Shown: positions 36,040 through 43,983, counted from the stretch's first letter. The stretch is DNA of 64,000 nucleotides from Thermoplasmatota archaeon (GCA_018818785.1 JAHIRF010000002.1:124001-188000); one strand, 5' to 3'. Translations and numbers: made by a program. Notes: generated by a model from the letters alone, not told the origin.

Positions 36040-37032
36040 ATGACAATTAGGTGCCTATATGTTGGTTTGCCAACAGGGAGGTTGACAGATACGGAGAGCG
36101 AATCGGAGACTAGAAGTCACAACAAGAAGGTTGATAGCATCAACAAATCAGGCTATGGTTTCCAGAGAAAGATTGCACTTGAGATCTCTAGCACCGAGAA
36201 ATGGGATGTTGAGATTGAGAAGCCCCTCGTAAGATTCGAAGAAAGGTCGGTGGAAGAGGTCAAGGTTGACATCTTAGCTCGCTCCAGACGGAAGTTCAGC
36301 GATATGCCTAGAGCAGTTTCTGTGATTGAATGCAAGAGACATGATCCCAAGTATTCAGAATGGCTCTTCTTCTCTCGAGGCAGCAATCTTGGAGAGATTG
36401 AAGGTCGAGAGAAATTCCCATCAGTTTGGTGTCACCTCACCGGTGGCAGTTATTCCTTCGATAACAAACATCACAAGACGGGTAGAATGGGGATGTACGA
36501 GGGTTATTTCCCAAGTCTGGCTGAATGGGCTGATATCAAATACAGTGATTCTTTTGGGGTTCCGACGAGGCGCGATGGTACGATTGGTGCCGCAGACTCA
36601 GGAGTGATTCAGCATGCTGCTAACCAGGTGGCTCGGGGAGTGCTCGGCGCTGTTCATAGCCTCCACGAATACCGAAACTCGCGGAGGAAAGAGCGATTTC
36701 TTCCTCTTACGGGGAATCATCTAGTCCTTCCAGTCCTTGTCACAACTGCTCCAATTTACGTGTGCCATGTTGATGATGCAGCCACGGACTTACTGCAGGG
36801 CAGTATTCCTCCCGACGGTCTAGAGACTGAATCGAAGAAGTGTCTGCTATTCAGATATTCGCTCCCTATAGGTCTTTGGTTCCCACCTGATACGCTCGCA
36901 GGAGACGGATTGCCGGACCTGACGTCACTCTCCGTATGGGTAGTCAGTTCATCATTCTGCAAAGAGTTCTTTTCGCTCGTTGACAAAGACGCTGCTCATT
37001 GGCAAGAAATGGCTCCGATTCAGGGACAGTGA
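36040..37032 (+). CDS. PD-(D/E)XK-like nuclease 2
   Basis: About 330 residues. After a polar N-terminus come GYGFQRKIALEIS (E48), D77 in KVDILAR and E97-C-K99 in VSVIECKRHD, the catalytic pattern of the fold. The C-terminal 200 residues are of unknown type and contain an HAANQVARGVLGAVHSLHEYR helix. The ATG at 36040 follows CGGAG; an upstream TTG (36007) is less likely. It converges on the third nuclease-like gene. Confidence 0.65.
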   Translation: MTIRCLYVGLPTGRLTDTESESETRSHNKKVDSINKSGYGFQRKIALEISSTEKWDVEIEKPLVRFEERSVEEVKVDILARSRRKFSDMPRAVSVIECKRHDPKYSEWLFFSRGSNLGEIEGREKFPSVWCHLTGGSYSFDNKHHKTGRMGMYEGYFPSLAEWADIKYSDSFGVPTRRDGTIGAADSGVIQHAANQVARGVLGAVHSLHEYRNSRRKERFLPLTGNHLVLPVLVTTAPIYVCHVDDAATDLLQGSIPPDGLETESKKCLLFRYSLPIGLWFPPDTLAGDGLPDLTSLSVWVVSSSFCKEFFSLVDKDAAHWQEMAPIQGQ

Positions 37033-37044
37033 TACAGGAAGAAT

Positions 37045-38373
37045 TCATTCTTCTGAAATGATGTCTCTGAAGTCCTCGAATGTCTCTGGATAGAAGACCT
37101 CGATGTCACACGGGATTTCAGAGAATTCCTTTAATGACAGAATATTGTCGACGACGGATGCTCCAACGCACTGGGGGATATTCGTTACAAGGTATGCGCT
37201 GCTAACGTGAATATCGGCCTTGTCATAGGTCCTCCAATGATTGGAAAGCTGGTTGAGATCTTCACGGATTTGCGATTCCAGGGTTCGTCCAGGTGAGTCG
37301 AGATGGTGAACCTTAGATTCGACGATTCCAATTTCGTTCTCATCCTCCATTTGAAATACCGCGTCCTTCTCGGTGTCATCGGCCAGTCCTTCCACATATA
37401 CACCAGGTGCCCAGCTGCGGCCGCTTTCTCGGAGGCTCCAGTGTACCGTGGTGCCCAGCAAACCGTCGCGGGCATCCAGCAATTTGGCAAGTGGCGATTT
37501 TGGGTAGTAGAATGTACCCACAGCCATTTCGGACTTGCAGACTGGGCAGGTCGAGACCGGAGGGTCCTGGCTAGCTACCGCAAAGTACGATTGAGGATGT
37601 TTCCTGCATTGAGTGCACCAAACTAGCGATGTCGCCGGGGACAAGAGACAGAAGCGGTCGGCAAGCTGTTTTAGTGTGCGGTGATATTCTTCATAGCTCT
37701 GTCTGGAGGACACAAGGAGATTTTCTAGGTGCTTCCGGCCGAATTGCAGCGCACCATATTTCCATATTGAAAAAATGCTAGCTAGGGCAGGAACCACCAA
37801 ATCTCCGGCTCTGCTCGTGATTGTGTTTACGACTTTTCTTAGCCCATCTTCACTGTACATCTGAATGATTCTGTTTGTTACCTCTCTGGTGACGATCTCC
37901 GTCCTGATCTCTTCCTCTCGTTCAGTTTCAAGTGATGGAAGCTTCGCGGTCGTTTCCTGAAACTGCTCTTCAAAACCCGCGAGAATATCAGGTAGGATTG
38001 GAAGAAACCTATTCAAGGCGTCGTATACATGGACTCGGAGCTCGGCGTCAGACTTGCTTGCTTCGTAGGCCAATGGATCGTGGTCACGGAAGGGCATGCT
38101 TTCATCATAAAAGATGGGGAGAACAACTCCCTTGAATGGCATGTAGTCATGCCTGTGGCGCCAGAGAAACTTGCGAATGTCCTCCTCCGTCGCGACCGCG
38201 TCAAAAAGCTGTGTAAGTTCTGGGACCGATTGAATGGTCTTCAACGAATTCAGCTGGTCTGAATCACACTTCAGCTTCCTTTTGGAGCCGTCCCTGAGGG
38301 TGACCGTTTCAAGAATGTTCATTAGGTCATGGTCATCGATTTTCACAGCCCTCGGATGGGGTCTACATGCCAT
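37045..38373 (-). CDS. Zinc-ribbon protein with C-terminal PD-(D/E)XK-like domain (nuclease 3)
   Basis: A 442-residue protein. The first 230 residues are mostly helical and contain an acidic stretch. A zinc ribbon follows (WCTQCRKH...CPVCKSEM, about 255-285). The last 110 residues carry D337, then EIGIVESKV (E352-S-K354), compatible with a restriction-endonuclease-like core. It may recognise DNA or RNA through the ribbon. A near-palindrome at 38401-38420 lies just upstream of the start. The nuclease assignment is less certain than for the other two. Confidence 0.55.
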   Translation of the reverse strand: MACRPHPRAVKIDDHDLMNILETVTLRDGSKRKLKCDSDQLNSLKTIQSVPELTQLFDAVATEEDIRKFLWRHRHDYMPFKGVVLPIFYDESMPFRDHDPLAYEASKSDAELRVHVYDALNRFLPILPDILAGFEEQFQETTAKLPSLETEREEEIRTEIVTREVTNRIIQMYSEDGLRKVVNTITSRAGDLVVPALASIFSIWKYGALQFGRKHLENLLVSSRQSYEEYHRTLKQLADRFCLLSPATSLVWCTQCRKHPQSYFAVASQDPPVSTCPVCKSEMAVGTFYYPKSPLAKLLDARDGLLGTTVHWSLRESGRSWAPGVYVEGLADDTEKDAVFQMEDENEIGIVESKVHHLDSPGRTLESQIREDLNQLSNHWRTYDKADIHVSSAYLVTNIPQCVGASVVDNILSLKEFSEIPCDIEVFYPETFEDFRDIISEE

Positions 38374-38400
38374 AAACCTTCAGGTCCGGTATTAGGTCTA

Positions 38401-38420
38401 CTACAGACTATAGACTGTAG
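38401..38420. promoter_or_regulatory. Operator-like inverted repeat between nuclease 3 and the integrase
   Basis: CTACAG and CTGTAG flank the eight bases ACTATAGA, which also contain a direct AGACT repeat. It sits about 28 bases before the nuclease-3 start and in the gap from which the integrase is transcribed, so a regulator bound here could affect both. Confidence 0.4.
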
Positions 38421-38555
38421 AAAGTAGTCAGTTATCTTACTGGCCTTGGGGCGAACCGCAAGATACAAATGCACGAAGTCTGTTAAGATTTATGGATCGT
38501 GTAACCTGGAATTTTGGCTTTGGTCTGATTCCTTTCGCGGCCTAGTGGCCCTCTG

Positions 38556-39860
38556 TTGTATTTAATTTTGATATTGTTGATCCAGCCAGCACGACTAGGT
38601 TGCGAAAGATTGATCAACAAAGGAGACGAAGAATCGTCGTGGGCGGGCAGTTGGCGCTTGAGAGAAAACGTTAACTCCCTAGATAGTGATGTAACGAGCG
38701 GTCCTGAGGATGGGACAACTCAGGACCGCAAGGGATACAATGAACCCGGTCGTGAACCCAGATCGGGGCAGGGGAGACGGAAGAGCTCGACGCATAGAAG
38801 AAGGAAGCCAGGAAGGGAGCGTGGTCCGAGGTCAAATGGCCCTTATCCGTTCCTGACTGAGCTTAAGGTCTATCTGAAGGACGTGGAGCATGCACATGCG
38901 GAATCCACACTGACAGACATGGCAAGGAAGCTGCGGCATATCCATGATGTTCTCAAGGAGCTGAAATCGAAGGGACTTGTACAGACTACAAGTCCCCGAA
39001 AGATGGGAGAACAAGAGATCTTTGCATTTGTTGCATGGATGAACGCCAAGGATGGCCTGCGTTCAAGGCCTTTGGGCGAAGCCACTCAGAAGAAGACGCT
39101 TCACCAGTTGAAGAGCTTCCTGGCGCATCTCGACAATGGCGTAATCGACAGAATGCTGAAGAAGAAGCAGCTGAGGATGCCGCGAGAACGGAATGTTCCT
39201 CGTGAATCGTTTGAGGCGGATGAGCTTGCCCAGATTATGACGAGTCTCAAAGAGGCGGCTGCCAAGGGGTCAATGAATGCCTTCGGCGTGTTTGGCCATG
39301 CTCTGTTCTGCGGATATGCGGGCACGAGACTCAAGGAGGTCAGGCTAGCTCAGAGAGGCGACTACTTGGCCAAGTTCTATGAATTGACCGTGCTTCATCC
39401 AAAGGGCGAGAAGTCCTGGGGAGATCCACGAATAGCACAAATCTGCCCTCCTGGGAGGCCGTTCGCCGACGATTTCATGGCTATGCGCGACCGAGAGCTA
39501 AGGAAGTCCGACATCCTTGACAGCAAGGCGATCCCATTGGTGCCTAGAGTCATAGGAGGCAGAGTCGAACGCTGGCCAGATTCGGTCCTTCATAACGTGA
39601 AGTGCGAGGTCGAGCGTGACCGTATGCTGCAGTTCGACTTTCGCAAGCTGAGAAGAACTTACGGCCAGAACGCTTTAGATGCCGGTACGCCAATGGACTT
39701 CGTGAGTGGAGCTCTAGGTCACGCACACGTGGCGACGACTCAAAGGTCCTACGTCCGTCTGAAAAGCAGTAGAGTCTTTGCGGAGATAGACCGTGCCTAT
39801 GCGAATGCGTCTGTAAATTCAATCCCCGTTGATTGCGATAAGGCCAGGTGTTCGAAATGA
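38556..39860 (+). CDS. int: Tyrosine recombinase (element integrase)
   Basis: Up to 434 residues. The core-binding helices lie around residues 95-210. The catalytic set is R258 (GYAGTRLKEV), K283 or K286 (HPKGEKSW), K364-L-R-R367 in place of HxxR, H389 (GALGHAH) and Y399 (TQRSYVRL). The N-terminal 90 residues are low-complexity and basic. The first TTG overlaps a TATA-like TATTTAATTTT (38559-38569), so the true start is more likely a TTG near 38610. The stop TGA overlaps an ATG that becomes the rep start when attL and attR recombine. Confidence 0.88.
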   Translation: MYLILILLIQPARLGCERLINKGDEESSWAGSWRLRENVNSLDSDVTSGPEDGTTQDRKGYNEPGREPRSGQGRRKSSTHRRRKPGRERGPRSNGPYPFLTELKVYLKDVEHAHAESTLTDMARKLRHIHDVLKELKSKGLVQTTSPRKMGEQEIFAFVAWMNAKDGLRSRPLGEATQKKTLHQLKSFLAHLDNGVIDRMLKKKQLRMPRERNVPRESFEADELAQIMTSLKEAAAKGSMNAFGVFGHALFCGYAGTRLKEVRLAQRGDYLAKFYELTVLHPKGEKSWGDPRIAQICPPGRPFADDFMAMRDRELRKSDILDSKAIPLVPRVIGGRVERWPDSVLHNVKCEVERDRMLQFDFRKLRRTYGQNALDAGTPMDFVSGALGHAHVATTQRSYVRLKSSRVFAEIDRAYANASVNSIPVDCDKARCSK

Positions 39861-39876
39861 GGAGCCACAGGGTCCA
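39857..39876 (+). repeat. attR with the lost rep start codon
   Basis: ATGAGGAGCCACAGGGTCCA. The last 12 bases equal attL. The ATG overlaps the integrase stop and is in frame with rep across the recombined junction. In the integrated state this short frame ends after nine codons. Confidence 0.8.
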
Positions 39877-39882
39877 CCATCC

Positions 39883-40101
39883 ATGAGAAAAGGACATAAG
39901 GGCGGACTACCAGGGAAAGATTCTTGTGCTGAAGAGAACGATTGCAGCAAGGGAGTCGACTTGAATTCTGATTCAGAGAGACCCGTCAAGGCCAATGCTC
40001 CTGTCCGAATTCCCCGGATACTGCTCATGATTGGCAGTATTGGGGTGATCCGAGGGGTTCTAGCATGCATCAGGCGTGTAGGAAGAAGAAAAGGAGTTTA
40101 G
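39883..40101 (+). CDS. Possible small protein downstream of attR
   Basis: A 72-residue frame starting MRKGHKGGLPGKDS with one weakly hydrophobic stretch (IPRILLMIGSIGVIRGVLA) and a basic tail. Its first codons overlap one copy of the GAGAAAAGG repeat, so coding is doubtful. The rest of the 380 bases between integrase and 40241 holds no other gene that I can see. Confidence 0.25.
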   Translation: MRKGHKGGLPGKDSCAEENDCSKGVDLNSDSERPVKANAPVRIPRILLMIGSIGVIRGVLACIRRVGRRKGV

Positions 40102-40156
40102 CTCCGGGCCAATTCCCCGCTGATTGAATCCGAGTCCTGACATACTGGCTCCTCAG

Positions 40157-40184
40157 GGATTCAAATCCCCTTCAGTTTGAATCC
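40157..40184. repeat. Inverted repeat upstream of a membrane-anchored protein gene
   Basis: GGATTCAAA (40157-40165) and TTTGAATCC (40176-40184) are exact inverted copies with a 10-base spacer. The left arm plus ATCCCC resembles a tRNA T arm but no complete tRNA can be folded around it. Confidence 0.4.
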
Positions 40185-40240
40185 TGATGTAAGGGGCCGT
40201 AGACACGGAATAGGAATCTTCAAGCCATGAACAGCGATTT

Positions 40241-40741
40241 ATGGTTGAGGAAATGGCGCTTAGATTGAGCAGATCGATTAGACAATTCGGCCTGATAGCT
40301 GCAGTGGTGGGCGTAGTGGCCATTCTTGCATTTGCAGCCTATGTTCTTGTCTTCTCGACCATTACGGTGTCCGGCGTGGTGGACCACAAGACGATTGTTG
40401 GAATAAGGGACGACTGTCAGTACACCCTTGTGGTCATCGTTCCCTGGGGCATACAGGTCCAGGATTCAGCCCTTCAGAGTCTCTTCTCTGATAAGGATGT
40501 CAATTTGACGATTGACGAGTCATTGGAGTGGGATATCAGGTCTTGCGGATATGCAGAGATACGCTACCTAGCTAGCGTGAGATTGTCAACGGGAGACTCG
40601 GTCAATGATATTGAACCAGGAGGAACTCTCGCCTACTTCGTTAAGAGAGATGACTTCAACAAACTAGGATTCATTGATAACCACACAATCAGTGTAGAGA
40701 AGTTCGAATTCGCCACCATCAGAGATGTGGACAAGGGTTGA
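40241..40741 (+). CDS. Membrane-anchored extracellular protein of unknown function
   Basis: A 166-residue protein with a basic N-terminus, one hydrophobic helix (about residues 17-38, LIAAVVGVVAILAFAAYVLVF) and an outside domain rich in strands, with two cysteines (DDCQYT and RSCGYA) that could form a disulfide. ATG codons at 40241 and 40253 are both possible starts. Unknown family. Confidence 0.6.
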   Translation: MVEEMALRLSRSIRQFGLIAAVVGVVAILAFAAYVLVFSTITVSGVVDHKTIVGIRDDCQYTLVVIVPWGIQVQDSALQSLFSDKDVNLTIDESLEWDIRSCGYAEIRYLASVRLSTGDSVNDIEPGGTLAYFVKRDDFNKLGFIDNHTISVEKFEFATIRDVDKG

Positions 40742-40782
40742 ACGCCTTCTGATGTGCAGTTACGATGAATCCTGTGTAGAAT

Positions 40783-40918
40783 GATGGAAGGGGTTTGGTG
40801 AGGGGCAACGATCCCCTCCTAAAATGACCAAAGCGTTTGCTATCTCTCAACGCGTCTCCTCGGCGAAGGTGCCCTAACAAGGGCATTTTGGACTATGAGC
40901 CAGTCATCTTCGTGGTCC
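40783..40918 (+). repeat. Long direct repeat, copy 1
   Basis: About 135 bases closely matching 41549-41684. Shared blocks include TCCTCGGCGAAG, GCCCTAACAAGGGCATTT and GAGCCAGTCATCTT. It contains the exact hairpin TGCCCT-AACA-AGGGCA (40870-40885) and an earlier GAGGGG/CCCCTC stem. No ORF is conserved between copies, so it may be a structured RNA, an origin or an element end. Confidence 0.65.
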
Positions 40919-41014
40919 ATCATCCCAATGAGTCGATGAGAAGAAGCCATAAGAGCGGAATGCCTGAGTAAACTAGATAACAATCCATGTCCATCAACAT
41001 ATAGAGGACTGGCG

Positions 41015-41407
41015 ATGAGGTGTCCGCATTGTGCATTTGAGAGTCCACCAGATAACAATTACTGCGGCCGCTGTGGAGGAAAACTGGGAGCGATGAGTCC
41101 TAACTCAAACGTGCCTGAATGGTTGCGTGACGAAGGGAGAGGTGTTGGAGGAAGCCTATATCCTGAGGCGTCCTTCATCGACCCTGCTTCGTGGAGCATT
41201 GCCCAGAAGAAGAGATGGACAGCATTGGGTGGCATTGCGATGGCATTCATGGTTACATTCATTCTGGCGATAGCGTTCACGACCACTGACGCATTCACAC
41301 GAGACCTCTTCTTAATCATGGCCCTTGTCCTTGCGTTCGTATTTGGGTCGATGATTGCTGCCCGCTGCTACAGAATGTCTATCCGCAAGAAGGAACTCGA
41401 GCAATGA
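41015..41407 (+). CDS. Zinc-ribbon membrane protein A
   Basis: A 130-residue protein. The N-terminal zinc ribbon CPHCAFESPPDNNYCGRCG is followed by a linker and two hydrophobic helices (about 70-92 and 96-116) with a short charged tail. It has the same layout as the proteins at 41787-41996 and 44657-45031. The function is unknown. Confidence 0.65.
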   Translation: MRCPHCAFESPPDNNYCGRCGGKLGAMSPNSNVPEWLRDEGRGVGGSLYPEASFIDPASWSIAQKKRWTALGGIAMAFMVTFILAIAFTTTDAFTRDLFLIMALVLAFVFGSMIAARCYRMSIRKKELEQ

Positions 41408-41548
41408 ACCGTCACTGGTGCAAAATGTATGCATGAACCGATTCGGAGAACTCGGATGCGAACATCAATTTTATGAGATTCATTGATTGCTATGATGATT
41501 CATTGCGATTAGATCGTGGGTGTACCTGTTGAAGGGTCATGAGCTGAG

Positions 41549-41684
41549 GATGTTGAAGAGGTTTAGTGAAGGGTAATTAACCCCTCTAAAAAGAACAACG
41601 GGTTTGCTACCTCTCAATCCGCTTCCTCGGCGAAGATGCCCTAACAAGGGCATTTCGGGGTGTGAGCCAGTCATCTTGATGGTC
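41549..41684 (+). repeat. Long direct repeat, copy 2, abutting an att copy
   Basis: Second copy of the 135-base repeat. Its hairpin is extended to ATGCCCT-AACA-AGGGCAT (41636-41653). The first stem differs between copies yet still pairs (GGGT/ACCC here), which hints that RNA or DNA structure matters. It ends a few bases before the tRNA-end copy at 41688. Confidence 0.65.
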
Positions 41685-41687
41685 CCT

Positions 41688-41703
41688 AATCCCACAGGGT
41701 CCA
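41688..41703 (+). repeat. Third copy of the tRNA-Ala 3' end (att-like)
   Basis: AATCCCACAGGGTCCA, sixteen bases identical to the tRNA-Ala end (32359-32374), followed by CCA and then TCTGAGAAAAGGCC, as at 39877-39897. No intact tRNA precedes it. Confidence 0.7.
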
Positions 41704-41786
41704 CCAATTCTGAGAAAAGGCCAAAGGGGGGCAAATAGAGGCTTCCCCAGCAAATGATATATGTTCACGATTCAGTGGCAATCATC

Positions 41787-41996
41787 ATGCAATGCATGCA
41801 ATGCGGTGCCTCCAATCCGGAAAATGCCAAATCCTGTCAACTTTGCATGAACTCTTTGGAGATAGAAGATTACAAAGATCCAGCATTCTACGCAGAGTCA
41901 CCTTCTTGGAACTCATATGGCAACATCATACTCATACTGGGGCTGCTGTTCACGGCATTCTTCTTGGTGTCGATGCTCCTTGTATTCTTCTTTTGA
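41787..41996 (+). CDS. Zinc-ribbon membrane protein B
   Basis: About 69 residues. Zinc ribbon CMQCGASNPENAKSCQLC, a short acidic linker and one or two C-terminal hydrophobic helices (GNIILILGLLFTAFF and VSMLLVFFF). An ATGATATATG run about 30 bases before the start is TATA-like, giving a leaderless message. Related in layout to proteins A and C of the island. Confidence 0.6.
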   Translation: MQCMQCGASNPENAKSCQLCMNSLEIEDYKDPAFYAESPSWNSYGNIILILGLLFTAFFLVSMLLVFFF

Positions 41997-42096
41997 CGGA
42001 AGAAGAGAATGAGTTCGAGCTGAGTTTTCGCATGTCTTCCAAAGATGCTGGGGTAAGAAAATGTGATAGAGGCGGAAGAGCTGACTGTGGAAATGG

Positions 42097-43143
42097 CTAC
42101 TCAGAATTACTCTTCAGGCGCCATATCTTACGATCTCCTGGCGCGCCATACTGAAAGTAGTGAAAGAGAATCACTGAGGTAAGCATGATCAGCTGACCTA
42201 TCACGCACAGATACCATCCAAGCTGAAGCTTTGCAGCGAATACAGCGCCAACAGTCATAGTTCTGTACTCCCCGAACACCAGTCCCCAAAACAGAGTCAA
42301 TGCAAGAGTGACGATCAGTAGGTCCTGAGCGAACTGCAAGATAACCAGACCACTCATCTTGCGGACGAACAAGCACAGAATGACCAGCGCAGTGGACAGG
42401 ACTGCTATAACAAGCACAAGGTATACCAGTGGTGAGACTTCGGACCCGTTGTTGGAATAAGGACTCTGACCGTACAAGCTTGATGCGGACCCGGAGTTCC
42501 AGGCCAGGAAGAATCCCGCCACTGTAATGGCACATCCAAAGACGATGATGGGAATGGATACCCAGAAGAGAGATGCTGTGTGGGATTTCGCGGGTGACAG
42601 TCTAATCGAATTGCGATTTCCGTCATTTGACTTACAGGCTTCATGATACATGCCCAGTGTTAGCAGGCACGCGGCCGAACCAGAAAACAACGCAATGAAC
42701 CACCCAATCACCATTTCGTCAAGTGCAGACCAGAGAACAGATAGATCTGCCGACCCAATTGGCCAAGGCAATTCCCAGTGGACATAGAGCAATGGTCCCG
42801 CCAGGGCCAAGCTGTTCAACATCGACGAGGCACGAAGGGCTACGGTATGCTCCCTCTTCTTGGCGATGGCGAACATAGAGAGGAGAAGGGAGATGATTGC
42901 GGCCGTAAAGCATATAAAGAGTGCGATCGCCGTGTAGAAAGTAAGACCACTTGAAGGACCGTCCATAAGACTCGGATACAGCAATTCAAGCGGTCCAGCA
43001 TAAGAGATACTCGCATAGATCCGCTCCCAGGGAAGGAAATATGCGACTATTACGAGAACCTGAGCGAGCGCTAGACAATAGCGAAGCCAGAATGCCTTTG
43101 CCTTAACCGTACCCTTCAACGATGCTCGCTTCCACCCAGACAT
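42097..43143 (-). CDS. Multi-pass membrane protein of unknown function
   Basis: A 348-residue protein with about eight hydrophobic segments (for example 22-40, 68-92, 105-120, 140-160, 190-212, 235-262, 268-290, 300-325). There are no clear transporter motifs. The N-terminus MSGWKRASLKGTVKAK is basic. It is on the minus strand, opposite to most genes of the island. Confidence 0.6.
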   Translation of the reverse strand: MSGWKRASLKGTVKAKAFWLRYCLALAQVLVIVAYFLPWERIYASISYAGPLELLYPSLMDGPSSGLTFYTAIALFICFTAAIISLLLSMFAIAKKREHTVALRASSMLNSLALAGPLLYVHWELPWPIGSADLSVLWSALDEMVIGWFIALFSGSAACLLTLGMYHEACKSNDGNRNSIRLSPAKSHTASLFWVSIPIIVFGCAITVAGFFLAWNSGSASSLYGQSPYSNNGSEVSPLVYLVLVIAVLSTALVILCLFVRKMSGLVILQFAQDLLIVTLALTLFWGLVFGEYRTMTVGAVFAAKLQLGWYLCVIGQLIMLTSVILFHYFQYGAPGDRKIWRLKSNSE

Positions 43144-43244
43144 CCATTTAAATCATGCTTTTGCGCTATATTAATATCACTCGGATAGACAAGGATTGTA
43201 GCTGGAATGCAGATTCGCATATACCGTGGGAAAGGCCATAGGAC

Positions 43245-43709
43245 CTATTTCTTCTGAGGCGCGCCACAAAACGGGCACTTGCTTGACGTGACCTCTATCA
43301 AGGCGTTGCAGTATGGGCATGGATACTTGACAATCTCCCTGACCACTTCCTTCACGATCGTTGGCTGTGAAGAGTGAGTAGTCTCTGCACTCTGGCTTGC
43401 CATTCCGCTCTGAATAGCAGTTATCCACGGTTCAGGCGTATCGACTTGGAATTCATGGCGGGGAATCCCTGACATCTCTGTAGTGTCAACTACTACCACA
43501 AGAATCGGCTTCTGAACCATCCCAAGGATCTTGTTCGCCCTCTGGACATTCATTGACTTAATTGCCTTGAGCGGAATGGATTGGGTAACATAGTCCTTCC
43601 GATTTACCAGACCGCTTCGAGTGACGAACTTGAGCTGCCCGTTCTCCAGCTCAAGAACGCCTGGATTGCCCCTATACCAAGCTGGCGATGAATAGGACAG
43701 CACACTCAC
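43245..43709 (-). CDS. PH-like domain protein with C-terminal zinc ribbon
   Basis: A 154-residue protein. Residues 10-105 show the strand pattern of a bacterial PH-like domain (GVLELENGQLKFVTRSG ... IPLKAIKSMNVQ ... ILVVVVDT). A linker helix leads to the zinc ribbon CPYCNALIEVTSSKCPFCG at the C-terminus. The GTG start comes directly after the stop of the interrupted zinc-ribbon gene upstream. Confidence 0.55.
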   Translation of the reverse strand: MSVLSYSSPAWYRGNPGVLELENGQLKFVTRSGLVNRKDYVTQSIPLKAIKSMNVQRANKILGMVQKPILVVVVDTTEMSGIPRHEFQVDTPEPWITAIQSGMASQSAETTHSSQPTIVKEVVREIVKYPCPYCNALIEVTSSKCPFCGAPQKK

Positions 43710-43904
43710 CTATCTGTTCATCGTTCTGCCGCACTGCGGACAAACCGCCTTGGGAGCTGACAGCAATGCCTTGTGCTTTGGAACGCATCCGAAACAGTAG
43801 ACCTTCCCAGCGTTCTGTCATCCCTGAGTCTTGCAGATCAATCCCGGTGGCTGCATTAATCCTCCAACCGATTTCCCACAGTTCACACATATGCCTCGCA
43901 CCAT
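43710..43904 (-). pseudogene. Zinc-ribbon gene interrupted by an in-frame TGA
   Basis: One frame from ATG 43904 to TAG 43712-43710 encodes ICVNCGKSVGG, then an in-frame TGA at codon 29 (43820-43818), then GKVYCFGCVPKHKALL and CPQCGRTMNR. The cysteine pairs on both sides of the TGA belong to one zinc-finger pattern. So it looks like a single nonsense change, a read error, or less likely recoding. It is followed without a gap by the PH-like gene. Confidence 0.55.
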
Positions 43905-43967
43905 AACCACTCCGACCTGGCATTTTCCTTTCGGCTCATAAGCCTTCCTGTATTCTCTCTTTAGAAA

Positions 43968-43983
43968 AGGCCATAGAGGCGGA
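43968..43983 (+). repeat. Copy of the island repeat motif (CATAGAGGCGGA type)
   Basis: AGGCCATAGAGGCGGA after TTTAGAAA. Similar copies are at 39886-39905 (diverged), 41711-41725 (diverged), 42060-42075 and 44608-44626, all on the plus strand. Three of them (39.9, 41.7 and 44.6 kb) follow an AGGGTCC as at the tRNA end. Confidence 0.5.

Larger units (their letters stand above)
32363..39876 (+). mobile_element. Integrated rolling-circle element of about 7.5 kb at tRNA-Ala(CGC)
   Basis: The element is bounded by 12-base copies of the tRNA-Ala 3' end. It carries, in order, an HUH Rep, a small zinc-finger protein, an unknown minus-strand protein, two small overlapping membrane proteins, three proteins with restriction-nuclease-like motifs, and a tyrosine recombinase whose stop lies 4 bases before attR. 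Parts of it, such as 33.6-34.7 and 36.0-37.0 kb, look more AT-rich than the flanks. The unbroken integrase implies integration without splitting the gene (pNOB8 style, not SSV style). It could be a plasmid or a small virus; no recognisable capsid gene was seen. Confidence 0.85.

Noticed and set aside
38556-39860. SSV-type integrase split by its attachment site
   Set aside because: The gene is intact and the att core lies just after its stop codon.
40141-40190. T-arm-like GGGATTCAAATCCC suggesting a tRNA remnant
   Set aside because: No acceptor or anticodon stem can be paired around it; kept only as an inverted repeat.
43710-43904. Selenocysteine-encoding gene
   Set aside because: One TGA alone, no SECIS-like structure seen, and Sec is rare in archaea outside a few groups.
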